Numbered from the stretch's first letter, positions 1 to 6,724 are shown. The stretch is 10,480 bases of DNA from an uncultured Lachnospiraceae bacterium (GCA_910584585.1 CAJUBP010000073.1:1-10480), one strand, 5' to 3'. The notes: generated from the letters alone by a model not told the origin. A program made the numbers and translations.

Positions 1-102
1 CATACGAGTCACATCGCCCCCTGTTCTGGACTATCTATTTCCCGACAGCCCCATAGGAAACAGGCTATTAATTTAATTTGCTGGCGTCAGCACTGCATCT
101 TT

Positions 103-1401
103 TTAATTCGCATCAGCGCCCACATACAATTCTAAAAATTCTTCTATCGTCTGATAATATGTATCAGGATCTTTCTCCTGCGCCTGCCCATGCCCGGCTC
201 CTTCCACAATCAGCAGTTCCTTCTCGCAGGCCGCGGCTTCATACAATTCCCGGGACATCTGGACCGATATCATGGCGTCCGAATCTCCGTGAATAAAAAG
301 AGTGGGCGTTTTGCTCTTTCGCACCGCTTCTAACGCTGAGGCGTCCTTCAGATTATAGCCGCCCCTAATCCTCAGCATCAGGCAGGCCGAATCTACCAGC
401 GGGAACGCCGGCAGGCCGAACCAGTCTTTGATTTTCTCCCCGAACATGGAATAAGCGTCTGTGTAGGCACAGTCGGAAATCACTGCCTGTATCTGCCCCG
501 GCAGTTCCTCTCCGTTCATCATCAGAGCCGCCGCCGCGCCCATAGACTGTCCGTGAATCACAATTTGAGCCTCTTCATCCTGAGAAAGAATGTAATCTAT
601 CCAGAGCATACAGTCAAAATGATCGGTCCATCCCATCCCGATAAAATCTCCCTCACTCTCTCCCTGGCACCGCAGATCCGGCACAAGGGCGTGATAGCCC
701 TGTTTATGATACCAGTAAGCGAATGGGTACATTTCTTCTTTCCACCCGGTATAGCCGTGCAGGAGAAGCACCCATTTGTGATTCTTCTCCCCAGCGCTTT
801 TCCCTGTGCCAAAGCTGCCCTCTTCTAAACCTGATTCTTTCGGCGTTCCCGCAGATGTTCCTTCCTCTATTCCCCGCTTTTCCGCAGACAATTCCTCCGG
901 CACTCCCGCAGACATTTCTTCCGGCATTCCCTCAGATGCTTCTTCCTCTATTCCCCGCTTTTCTGCAGACAATTCCTCCGGCGCTCCCGCAGACATTTCT
1001 TCCGGCATTTCCGCAGATGCTTCTTCCTCTATTTCCGGCTTTTCCGCAGACAATTCCTCCGGCGCTCCCGAATTCCCTGCTGGAAACTCTTCCGCAATCA
1101 ACCGGTATCCATCTTCTGTCTCAACCGAGAGTTTTTTATGTTCCGCCGTCTCCAGCCATTCCTTGGTTTCGTTCAAAGCTATCTGCCGGTTTCCCTTAAT
1201 ATCCGAAGTCTGCACCTGTGCTGCGTAGCTTTCCTCTGTGATCCGCTCAAAGGCCTCTAGCTTTTCCATAAAGGACGGCACCAGAGCCGCACTTACCAGA
1301 AAATTTACCAGAAGAATATAAAAGATCAGCAGCAGGCCCAAAGAGACGCCTGCCGCTTTTACGATTTTTTTCCTGTTTCTCTTTTTTTTTGCAATTTTCA
1401 T
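103..1401 (-). CDS. Membrane-anchored alpha/beta hydrolase with acidic repeat insert
   Basis: Predicted serine hydrolase of the alpha/beta fold, 432 residues from the ATG at 1401. The N-terminus is very basic and is followed by one hydrophobic segment (about 17-41), so it is probably an anchored protein with its catalytic domain outside the cell. Fold landmarks are HGYTG at 215-219 (oxyanion region), the nucleophile elbow GQSMG with Ser286, HGDSD with Asp375 as likely acid, and GAGH with His404. Between the first strand (about 91-106) and the strand before HGYTG lies an acidic repetitive insert (about 112-204) that is not part of the fold. A GTG at 1410 is in frame, but ATG 1401 has a weak GAG eight bases upstream and the GTG has nothing, so I chose 1401. 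The substrate is unknown; relatives are annotated as esterases or peptidases of the BAAT/acyl-CoA or S9-like type. Fold confidence is high, function low. Confidence 0.85.
   Translation of the reverse strand: MKIAKKKRNRKKIVKAAGVSLGLLLIFYILLVNFLVSAALVPSFMEKLEAFERITEESYAAQVQTSDIKGNRQIALNETKEWLETAEHKKLSVETEDGYRLIAEEFPAGNSGAPEELSAEKPEIEEEASAEMPEEMSAGAPEELSAEKRGIEEEASEGMPEEMSAGVPEELSAEKRGIEEGTSAGTPKESGLEEGSFGTGKSAGEKNHKWVLLLHGYTGWKEEMYPFAYWYHKQGYHALVPDLRCQGESEGDFIGMGWTDHFDCMLWIDYILSQDEEAQIVIHGQSMGAAAALMMNGEELPGQIQAVISDCAYTDAYSMFGEKIKDWFGLPAFPLVDSACLMLRIRGGYNLKDASALEAVRKSKTPTLFIHGDSDAMISVQMSRELYEAAACEKELLIVEGAGHGQAQEKDPDTYYQTIEEFLELYVGADAN
826..1068 (-). repeat. Three tandem 81-bp in-frame repeats inside the hydrolase gene
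   Basis: Three consecutive 81-bp units (988-1068, 907-987, 826-906) encode 27-residue repeats, hydrolase residues 112-138, 139-165 and 166-192. Each begins G-(A/V)-P-E-E-L-S-A-E-K and continues with I-E-E. The first two units are nearly identical and the third diverges in its second half. The encoded segment is rich in Glu, Ala, Ser and Pro and has almost no hydrophobic residues, so it is probably an exposed, disordered or helical spacer. The regular unit length suggests copy number could vary by slippage or recombination without breaking the frame. The repeats also leave two long opposite-strand frames open, which I regard as artefacts. Confidence 0.9.
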
Positions 1402-1421
1402 CTGTTTCACTCTGTATCACT

Positions 1422-1448
1422 TTAGAGCAATTTTAAGACACGCTCTAA
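1422..1448. repeat. Short palindrome carrying one copy of a 20-bp dispersed repeat
   Basis: TTAGAGC (1422-1428) and GCTCTAA (1442-1448) form perfect 7-bp arms around a 13-bp loop, just upstream of the hydrolase start. The right part, 1429-1448, is AATTTTAAGACACGCTCTAA, and its exact reverse complement occurs at 2525-2544. It may be a remnant of insertion-element or MITE ends, or a hairpin in the hydrolase leader. I cannot assign a family. Confidence 0.6.
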
Positions 1449-1477
1449 TTCACTGATTTTTTACAGTTCCTTACTGC

Positions 1478-1506
1478 ATTATACACTCATTTCAGAAAAA
1501 TTTCAT
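1478..1506 (-). promoter_or_regulatory. Possible promoter for the hydrolase gene
   Basis: On the minus strand a perfect TATAAT lies at 1483-1478, in the gap between the DUF951 stop and the hydrolase start. The hexamer 17 bp upstream (1506-1501) reads ATGAAA, a poor -35. Transcription from here would place the 1422-1448 palindrome in the leader RNA. This rests on a good -10 only. Confidence 0.35.
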
Positions 1507-1530
1507 CTGTAAAAAAATCCCTTTACCAGT

Positions 1531-1725
1531 TCAATTTTCTTCCTTTTTCCGAATGCCCTTCGTGTTTTTCTCCACTTGCTTTCTCGGAATCATAATCTGG
1601 TGCCCGCAGCCTAAGCATTTCAGGCGAAAATCCGCTCCCACCCGGAGCACTTCCCATTCATTGCTGCCGCAGGGGTGCTGTTTCTTCAAACGTACGATGT
1701 CTCCTATTTCAAATGGTATCGGCAT
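1531..1725 (-). CDS. DUF951 family small protein
   Basis: A 64-residue protein of the DUF951 family, which is common in Firmicutes and of unknown function. The family pattern is visible: a start of the form F-E-x-G-D-I-V-R-L-K-K, then H-P-C-G-x-N-E-W-E-V at 17-26, and K-C-L-G-C-G-H at 36-42. Cys19, Cys37 and Cys40 could contribute to a metal or nucleic-acid binding site. Its small beta-rich pattern is compatible with RNA or DNA binding, but that is inference only. The tail from about residue 48 is very basic. The ATG at 1725 has GGGG six bases upstream. It lies 17 bp downstream of the sirtuin stop on the same strand, so the two are probably cotranscribed. Confidence 0.85.
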   Translation of the reverse strand: MPIPFEIGDIVRLKKQHPCGSNEWEVLRVGADFRLKCLGCGHQIMIPRKQVEKNTKGIRKKEEN

Positions 1726-1742
1726 ATGCTTCCCCTTTTAGA

Positions 1743-2483
1743 TTATAGTTTAATTTTCCCAAACAGTTCTCCAATGCTCTCCTGCAGAACCAGATCCGCC
1801 ATGCTGTCCCTGGGAGTCGGGGTCTTGTTAATCAGCACCAGTTTCTTCCCCTGATAGTAGTCCACAAGACCTGCCGCCGGATAGACTGCAAGGGAAGTTC
1901 CGCCGATAATCAGCATATCTGCCTGACTGATATACAAAACTGCCTCCTGAATGGTCTGGTTATTCAGTCCTTCCTCATACAGCACCACATCCGGCTTCAA
2001 ATCACCGCCGCATGTTTCACAGCGAGGCACTCCTTTGCTGTTTAAAATATATTCCGCGTCATAGAACTGATGGCAGGATTCACAGTAATTCCGATGAACG
2101 CTGCCATGAAGTTCCAGAACCTTTTTACTTCCCGCAAGCTGATGGAGACCGTCAATATTCTGGGTAATGACTGCTTTCACCTTCCCCGCCGCTTCCAGTT
2201 CCGCCAGTTTCTTATGGGCCATATTGGGTTCCGCGTCCAGGCACAGCATTTTATTCCGGTAAAACCGGTAGAATTCTTCCGTGTTGTGTCTGTAAAAGGT
2301 ATGGCTTAGTATCGTCTCTGGCGGATAATCGTATTGCTGATTATACAATCCGTCTACGCTGCGGAAATCTGGAATTCCGCTTTCCGTAGATACCCCTGCG
2401 CCGCCGAAAAATACAATATTGTCTGATCTGTCCACCATCTCCAGAAACTTTGCTATTTTCTCTTCCCTGTCCTGATTTGCCAT
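1743..2483 (-). CDS. NAD-dependent protein deacylase (sirtuin, Sir2/CobB family)
   Basis: Cytoplasmic sirtuin of 246 residues that would remove acetyl or other acyl groups from protein lysines, consuming NAD+ and yielding nicotinamide and O-acyl-ADP-ribose. The NAD-binding signature GAGVSTESGIPDFRS is at 28-42, TQNIDGLH at 107-114, and the catalytic His126 is in L-E-L-H-G-S. Four zinc ligands form two pairs, Cys134/Cys137 and Cys155/Cys158, and GTSLAVYPAAG follows in the C-terminal Rossmann part. Length is normal for the bacterial family. ATG 2483 is chosen over an in-frame upstream start at 2507 because AGGAGG ends seven bases before it. The DUF951 gene follows after 17 bp. Deacetylation is the default guess; acyl preference cannot be read from the sequence. 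Confidence 0.93.
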   Translation of the reverse strand: MANQDREEKIAKFLEMVDRSDNIVFFGGAGVSTESGIPDFRSVDGLYNQQYDYPPETILSHTFYRHNTEEFYRFYRNKMLCLDAEPNMAHKKLAELEAAGKVKAVITQNIDGLHQLAGSKKVLELHGSVHRNYCESCHQFYDAEYILNSKGVPRCETCGGDLKPDVVLYEEGLNNQTIQEAVLYISQADMLIIGGTSLAVYPAAGLVDYYQGKKLVLINKTPTPRDSMADLVLQESIGELFGKIKL

Positions 2484-2524
2484 GCTGATTCCTCCTGATT
2501 GATACAATTGATGATTTGCCTGTC

Positions 2525-2544
2525 TTAGAGCGTGTCTTAAAATT
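2525..2544. repeat. Second, inverted copy of the 20-bp dispersed repeat
   Basis: TTAGAGCGTGTCTTAAAATT is the exact reverse complement of 1429-1448, and identity stops abruptly at both ends. It lies 41 bp upstream of the sirtuin start, in a gap (2484-2719) with no convincing gene. The TTAGAGC ends of both copies face each other across the sirtuin-DUF951 pair. If TTAGAGC is the outer tip of an element, each element body would lie away from the pair. A remnant of an insertion-sequence end is plausible but unproven. Confidence 0.6.
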
Positions 2545-2719
2545 CATTTCCGCAATCTGCCGCCCCACTTCACATCAGATTTCATGCTGAATTTAGTCAA
2601 TGCAGCTTAGATTTATGTTAACACATTCTCTCTGGAAAAGGAAGTGAGGAATTCCCATTTTGCCTCGTATCAGAGTTGTAACTTTTACGATACTTACAGA
2701 CAGCCATTGTTGTATCACA

Positions 2720-3955
2720 TTAATTCCTCCGCAACGCCTCTATGGGACTTAATTTCGCCGCTTTCCTGGCGGGATAAATGCCGAAGAACACGCCGATGCC
2801 GCAGGAAAACAGCGTCGCCCCCAGAATCGTGCTGGCTTTAATGCCCGGGTGGATGGCGCTGCCCATGGTAACGCTCATCAGGCCGCACGCCCCCACTGCG
2901 CCCAAAAGCCCCAGCAGAATTCCGATGATCCCGCCTACAACCGTAAGAATCGCCGCCTCCGCTAAAAACTGCATCAGGATCGAGGAAGTTTTCGCCCCCA
3001 GGGACTTGCGGATTCCGATTTCCCTGGTACGCTCCGTCACGGACACCAGCATAATATTCATAACTCCGATTCCGCCTACAATCAGAGATATGGCTGCCAC
3101 ACAGGAAATAAATGTGGTCACAATGCCGAGCATATTATTCAGTTCCGCCACCATATCCTGAAAACTTTGAATCTGGTAATAATCTTCTCCGGCGCAGCGG
3201 TGTCTGGTTTCCAGCAAATGGATGATATCGCCGGCCACTTTTTCCCCGCTGACTTTATCATTTGCAAATACTGTGGCAGAGTAAAAGGAATCGCTCTCCC
3301 AGCCGAAATGCTCAAAGGAAGTATAGGGCACGTCCAGAGATACCGGCATTCCTTCATAGGTATAGCTGACAAATCCTCCGTTTTCTTTCTGCTGCATTAT
3401 CCCCACAATCCGGTAACTGCCAGCAATCTCATTGATGGTCAGTTCGATATCCATCCCCACCACATCATCGGAACCGAAAAGGCGCTTTGCGTCGCTGTCT
3501 GTCAGCACGCAGACACGGTTTCCCTCATCCACATCCGCAGAGGTAAAGTAGGATCCCCGTTTCATATTGTAATTCATGGATTTCTGCAAATCTTGCGTTC
3601 CTCCGTTTAACTGCACCGCAAATTCCCCTTTTCCGGTTATGGTGCTTCCCGAAGCGCCGTCATTGGGCGTTGCGCCGTCCACCCCTTCCAGCTGCTCCCG
3701 AATAGCCGCCAAATCTTCCGGCGTAATCCATTCCCCTTCATTTGCCGCATCATCACTGCAATACACGTTAATCTGGCCGGTGCCCAGATCCGCCACTTCT
3801 GAATTCATGGCATTGGCCGTGCCGTCACCAACAGACATTACCATAATCACAGAAGCAATTCCGATAATAATGCCCAGCATGGTGAGAAAAGATCGGCCTT
3901 TATTTGCAATTATGTTCTTAAATGCCATTTTGACATATTCTGCCATATTTCCCAT
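2720..3955 (-). CDS. ABC transporter permease, MacB/FtsX type
   Basis: Membrane subunit of a type VII (MacB-like) ABC system, 411 residues, one protomer of a probable dimer. Order of parts: N-terminal amphipathic segment, TM1 (about 22-42), a large extracytoplasmic MacB_PCD-type domain (about 43-275), then TM2 (277-303), TM3 (330-357) and TM4 (374-394). The cytosolic loop T-E-R-T-R-E-I-G-I-R-K-S-L-G-A (307-321) is the conserved FtsX/MacB coupling motif that contacts the ATPase, and Y-P-A-R-K-A-A-K-L-S-P-I-E-A-L closes the protein. Such proteins transmit ATPase motion to the outer domain for export of peptides, drugs or signals rather than carrying substrate through a channel. The start at 3955 has AGAGG seven bases upstream. 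It is the last gene of the operon with adaptor and ATPase. An unusual tandem repeat occupies its leader. No strong terminator is seen after its stop. Confidence 0.92.
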   Translation of the reverse strand: MGNMAEYVKMAFKNIIANKGRSFLTMLGIIIGIASVIMVMSVGDGTANAMNSEVADLGTGQINVYCSDDAANEGEWITPEDLAAIREQLEGVDGATPNDGASGSTITGKGEFAVQLNGGTQDLQKSMNYNMKRGSYFTSADVDEGNRVCVLTDSDAKRLFGSDDVVGMDIELTINEIAGSYRIVGIMQQKENGGFVSYTYEGMPVSLDVPYTSFEHFGWESDSFYSATVFANDKVSGEKVAGDIIHLLETRHRCAGEDYYQIQSFQDMVAELNNMLGIVTTFISCVAAISLIVGGIGVMNIMLVSVTERTREIGIRKSLGAKTSSILMQFLAEAAILTVVGGIIGILLGLLGAVGACGLMSVTMGSAIHPGIKASTILGATLFSCGIGVFFGIYPARKAAKLSPIEALRRN

Positions 3956-4124
3956 TCTGATACCTCTTAAAATTGATATGTTCTTCCGTTGTTTCCCATT
4001 CTGATACTTCTTAAAAATTAATATGATCTTCCGTTATTTCCCATCCTGACACTTCTTAAAATTAATATGATCTTCCGTTGTTTTCCATCCTGAAATTTCT
4101 TAAAATTAATACAATTCTCCGCTG
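3948..4124 (-). repeat. Four tandem 44-45 bp copies of the permease translation start
   Basis: Four units follow one another without gaps: 3948-3991 (44), 3992-4036 (45), 4037-4080 (44) and 4081-4124 (44). On the minus strand each reads roughly CGGAAGA, an AT-rich stretch, TTTTAAGA, a purine-rich Shine-Dalgarno-like element, then TCAGRATGG. The unit nearest the permease contains its real ribosome binding site (AGAGG) and ATG at 3955. The other units have AGAAG or AGAAA in that place, and the farthest unit is the most diverged. The array fills nearly all of the 193 bp between adaptor and permease. It is not a CRISPR: there are no spacers between units. Confidence 0.93.
3967..4088 (-). other. 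Three micro open frames inside the permease leader repeats
   Basis: The ATG of each upstream repeat unit opens a very short frame: 4088-4062 encodes MENNGRSY, 4044-4018 encodes MGNNGRSY and 3999-3967 encodes MGNNGRTYQF, each with its own TAA. All begin like the permease itself (MGN). Each stop lies about 20 bases upstream of the next ATG, so a ribosome could terminate and reinitiate down the array. Whether they are translated is unknown. They could equally be passive by-products of duplication, and the peptide similarity follows automatically from the repeat. Confidence 0.4.
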
Positions 4125-4148
4125 TACTATGATGTTCGTTTCACACTG

Positions 4149-5801
4149 CTATTCCTGCTCTTCCGTCTGCGATTGTTCCGTCACTGTGACAGGATCTCCT
4201 TCTTCATGATTTCCCGGATCCGCAATCACCTGCTCACCTTCCTCAATTCCCTCTGTGATCTCCGCACATTCATCCGAAGTTATGCCGGTTGTAATTATAC
4301 GTTTTGTTAAAATACCGTCTTCGCAAACCCAGCAGAACGTTCCGTCTTTTCCGATATTGACTGCTTCAATGGGCAGGATTACCACATCCTTCGCCTCAGC
4401 CGCCAGAATTTTCACCTTGGCGTCCACTCCCAGGAAAATATTGTCGTCTGGGTGATCTAAATGTACGGTCGCCTGAATTCCCGCTGCGGCAACAGCCGCC
4501 TGATTGGTTCCCGCAGCCCCGTTTTCCGCAATCCGGCTGATCCGGCTGACGGTTCCCTCATAAGTATTTCCGGCGAAAGTAATTTCTGCTTTCTGCCCTT
4601 CTTTTACTTTATCATAAACATTCTTTGACAAGGTAACTTCCACATTTACATTGTCAATGCTCTGCAGGGTAAACAGCTGCATTCCCTGTGAGACAGTGGC
4701 GCCTTCCATGACCTGCTTCTCTGAAATAACGCCGTTAAATTCCGCTGAAATCCCCTGCTGCCCCTGTAAAATCAATTCTTCTAAAGACTGGCTTTCCAAT
4801 TCCGCCAGATTGTTGTTGGTCTGCATCTGCGCCCTTGCGGCGCTGCTCAAAGTTCCCGCGTCCGCCTCGGCAATGGATTTCTGGCCTTCCAGTTTTGCCT
4901 GCAGTTCTGAAAGCTCTGCCTGCGCCGCCTCTAACCTCTGCTGTTGTTCTGTTGTGACGTTCCCCTCTGCCAACTCCTGAGAAACAGGCTGTACGGTTTC
5001 TGTCTGGCCGCTGAGGGCGTTCACTGCCTCCTGGGCTGCCTCATAGGCTCCTTTTGCTTCTGCCAGCTTTTCATTTGCCCGGTTCAGCGCCTCTCTGGCT
5101 GTCTCTAATTCCTCTTCCTTTCCGGAAGCGGCTGCCGCATCAAAGTTCACCTGAGCCGTCTGCTGTTCCATAACGGCTTTATCATAAGCTGCTTTGGCCT
5201 TTTCCAGGGCTTTTTCTGCTTTTTTCAATTCCTTCTGCTGCTCTTTCTGCTGCGCCTGAATTTCTTCCTGCTGCCGTTTTGCTGCTTCCTCCTGCTCTTT
5301 TGCCTGGCCGGAAATAGCTGCCGTTAAATCCGCAATCTCCTGCTTTTTGGCGTCCACCTGCCCCTGAAGGGAATTTGCCTCAGCTTGGGCCTGGGCCTGC
5401 CTTACAGCCGCCTCATTGGATTTATTCACCGTATCCTGATATCCCAGCTGATTTGCCCTTACAGTAAGTTCTGCTTTCTGATTCTGATCCTCCAGATCCT
5501 TTAAGTTGAAGGTCACCAGTTTCTGTCCCTCTTTTACCAGATCCCCAGTCTGAAAATCAGCGGTTTCCACCTGCGCGTTCACTGGAGAAAATATCATCTT
5601 CTGCTCACCGCTGACTACGGTTCCATTGGTTTCCACCGTCTCTGACACATCTCCTTTTACTGCCGTTATGCTTTCCACCTTCATGGCATTTGTCAATGCT
5701 TCCTCTGCGCTTTTGGCGCTGCTGATTCCCATGACGCAGATAATTACCGCTATGGCTGCCACCGGAATCACAATTTTCCAGATTTTCCTGTGCTTTTTCA
5801 T
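4149..5801 (-). CDS. HlyD/MacA-like adaptor subunit with long coiled coil
   Basis: Membrane-fusion-type adaptor of an ABC exporter, 550 residues from the ATG at 5801, which has AGGAGG eight bases upstream; a longer in-frame start at 5867 would overlap the ATPase gene and lacks this support. Parts in order: short basic start, one membrane anchor (about 9-27), first half of a lipoyl domain (about 50-100), a very long Gln/Glu/Ala/Lys-rich coiled-coil hairpin (about 105-345), the second lipoyl half with S-A-E-F-N-G-V-I-S (352-360), a beta-barrel domain (about 384-470), a membrane-proximal domain (about 472-540) and an acidic tail. In Gram-negative relatives this protein links the MacB permease to an outer-membrane channel. 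Here it probably projects into the cell wall and may help guide substrate. The gene is second in the operon, 28 bp after the ATPase stop. The coiled coil makes it clearly longer than a typical MacA of 370-400 residues. Confidence 0.9.
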   Translation of the reverse strand: MKKHRKIWKIVIPVAAIAVIICVMGISSAKSAEEALTNAMKVESITAVKGDVSETVETNGTVVSGEQKMIFSPVNAQVETADFQTGDLVKEGQKLVTFNLKDLEDQNQKAELTVRANQLGYQDTVNKSNEAAVRQAQAQAEANSLQGQVDAKKQEIADLTAAISGQAKEQEEAAKRQQEEIQAQQKEQQKELKKAEKALEKAKAAYDKAVMEQQTAQVNFDAAAASGKEEELETAREALNRANEKLAEAKGAYEAAQEAVNALSGQTETVQPVSQELAEGNVTTEQQQRLEAAQAELSELQAKLEGQKSIAEADAGTLSSAARAQMQTNNNLAELESQSLEELILQGQQGISAEFNGVISEKQVMEGATVSQGMQLFTLQSIDNVNVEVTLSKNVYDKVKEGQKAEITFAGNTYEGTVSRISRIAENGAAGTNQAAVAAAGIQATVHLDHPDDNIFLGVDAKVKILAAEAKDVVILPIEAVNIGKDGTFCWVCEDGILTKRIITTGITSDECAEITEGIEEGEQVIADPGNHEEGDPVTVTEQSQTEEQE

Positions 5802-5829
5802 AACCCTTCCCTCCTGAGATTTTCCCGAC

Positions 5830-6528
5830 CTAAAATTTATCTTTTTCATTATAATAATCCTCCACAATTCTGCCGTCCAAAATTCGAACTACACGTTTTG
5901 CCTGATCCGCAATATCGTTGTCGTGAGTAATCAGTATCACACTCCTGCCTGCGTCATGCAGACCCTTTAAAATCTCCATAATCTCCCGGGTGGAAGCGGA
6001 ATCCAGATTACCGGTGGGCTCATCTGCCAGTATCACCGGCGGTTCTGCCGCAATGGCCCTTGCAATGGCCACCCTCTGCTGCTGTCCCCCAGACATTTCC
6101 GAAGGCTTGTGATCCATGCGCTTTGCCAGCCCTACCCTCGTCAGCGCCTCCTTTGCCAGCCTGTGCCGCTCTCCCTTGCCGATCCCCCGGTAAATCAGCG
6201 GCAGCTCCACATTTTCGATGGCGTTCAGATTCGCAATCAGGTTAAATCCCTGAAAAATAAACCCGATTTCCTGATTCCGTATTTCCGACAATTGATTGTC
6301 TTTCATGGTGGACACATCTTTGCCGTTTAGGTAATAAGTTCCGGAAGTGGGCACATCCAGACACCCCAGCATATTCATTAAGGTAGATTTGCCGGAGCCG
6401 GAATGCCCGATAATCGCCACAAATTCTCCCCGGTTAATTTCCAGATTCACATGATCCAGCGCACGGACTTCATTTTCACCGGGATTGTAAATTTTACACA
6501 TGTCCTGAACCCTGATTAGCTTTTCCAA
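5830..6528 (-). CDS. ABC transporter ATP-binding protein, MacB/LolD type
   Basis: Cytoplasmic ATPase of 232 residues that would dimerise and drive the MacB-type permease encoded two genes downstream. All ABC motifs are intact: Walker A GHSGSGKST (41-49), Q-loop Gln93 in F-I-F-Q-G, signature M-S-G-G-Q-Q-Q-R (145-152), Walker B V-I-L-A-D-E (165-170), D-loop G-N-L-D and switch His202. The pattern matches the LolD/MacB/FtsE subclass that works with FtsX-type permeases. The start codon is TTG at 6528, chosen because GGGAGG (6541-6536) sits seven bases upstream and because homologues begin at this point; the next ATG, codon 10, would remove conserved residues. It is first in the operon. The 250-bp upstream gap is shared with the divergent dipeptidase and holds possible operator repeats. 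Confidence 0.95.
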   Translation of the reverse strand: MEKLIRVQDMCKIYNPGENEVRALDHVNLEINRGEFVAIIGHSGSGKSTLMNMLGCLDVPTSGTYYLNGKDVSTMKDNQLSEIRNQEIGFIFQGFNLIANLNAIENVELPLIYRGIGKGERHRLAKEALTRVGLAKRMDHKPSEMSGGQQQRVAIARAIAAEPPVILADEPTGNLDSASTREIMEILKGLHDAGRSVILITHDNDIADQAKRVVRILDGRIVEDYYNEKDKF

Positions 6529-6535
6529 CCTGCTT

Positions 6536-6541
6536 CCTCCC
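6536..6541 (-). promoter_or_regulatory. Shine-Dalgarno site fixing the TTG start of the ATPase gene
   Basis: On the minus strand GGGAGG lies seven bases before TTG 6528. No ATG or GTG occurs at a suitable distance, so this site decides the start. The combination of a weak start codon with a strong binding site may moderate translation of the first operon gene. Confidence 0.75.
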
Positions 6542-6562
6542 TTTGCAATGCTTCATTTTTTC

Positions 6563-6590
6563 TTATTTTATCAGGCATTTCTTAAAATAA
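6563..6590. repeat. AT-rich inverted repeat upstream of the ABC operon
   Basis: TTATTTTA (6563-6570) and TAAAATAA (6583-6590) are perfect 8-bp inverted arms with a 12-bp centre, in the presumed leader of the ATPase gene. It could be an operator or chance in AT-rich DNA. Confidence 0.25.
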
Positions 6591-6598
6591 ATATAAAT

Positions 6599-6638
6599 TT
6601 ATCTTACACTTATCTTACTTTTTCTTCCAATTTATAAT
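6599..6638 (+). promoter_or_regulatory. 11-bp direct repeat followed by a consensus -10
   Basis: TTATCTTACAC (6599-6609) is followed directly by TTATCTTACTT (6610-6620), nine of eleven positions identical and in exact 11-bp phase. TATAAT lies at 6633-6638, so the second repeat covers the -35 position of a plus-strand promoter. This arrangement is typical of promoters activated by OmpR/PhoB-type response regulators. It could drive the dipeptidase genes with a leader of about 130 bases. Because the region is AT-rich and divergent, the repeat could instead control the ABC operon on the minus strand. No regulator gene is in the window. Confidence 0.4.
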
Positions 6639-6697
6639 AACGACTGTACCTGTTCAAAGGATTCAAAGAAAAGAATAAAAATCTATTCCCAACATCC

Positions 6698-6724
6698 AAT
6701 AATTTCCAATATCGACAAATTATT
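6698..6724. repeat. 8-bp inverted repeat upstream of the dipeptidase promoter
   Basis: AATAATTT (6698-6705) and AAATTATT (6717-6724) are perfect inverted arms separated by 11 bp, with centres 19 bp apart. They lie about 25 bp upstream of the extended -10 of the dipeptidase gene, where an activator or repressor dimer could bind. The AT-rich composition makes chance occurrence quite possible. Confidence 0.25.

Noticed and set aside
1..102. Possible hairpins (AGCC/GGCT, TTTCC/GGAAA) after the hydrolase gene as a terminator
   Set aside because: The stems are short, overlap each other and are not followed by a T-run.
723..1228. Two long plus-strand open frames rich in Pro/Ser opposite the hydrolase
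   Set aside because: They mirror the 81-bp repeats of the minus-strand hydrolase, have no ribosome binding site and resemble no family.
2625..2719. Terminator after the permease gene
   Set aside because: Only a weak GTATC/GATAC pairing with a long loop and no T-run is visible.
3948..4124. Resemblance of the regular repeat to a CRISPR array
   Set aside because: The units are directly abutting with no spacers, diverge progressively, and include a gene start; no cas genes are present.
6653..6668. TTCAAAG direct repeat with 9-bp spacing upstream of the ABC operon
   Set aside because: The spacing fits no regulator geometry I know and the region is AT-rich; probably chance.
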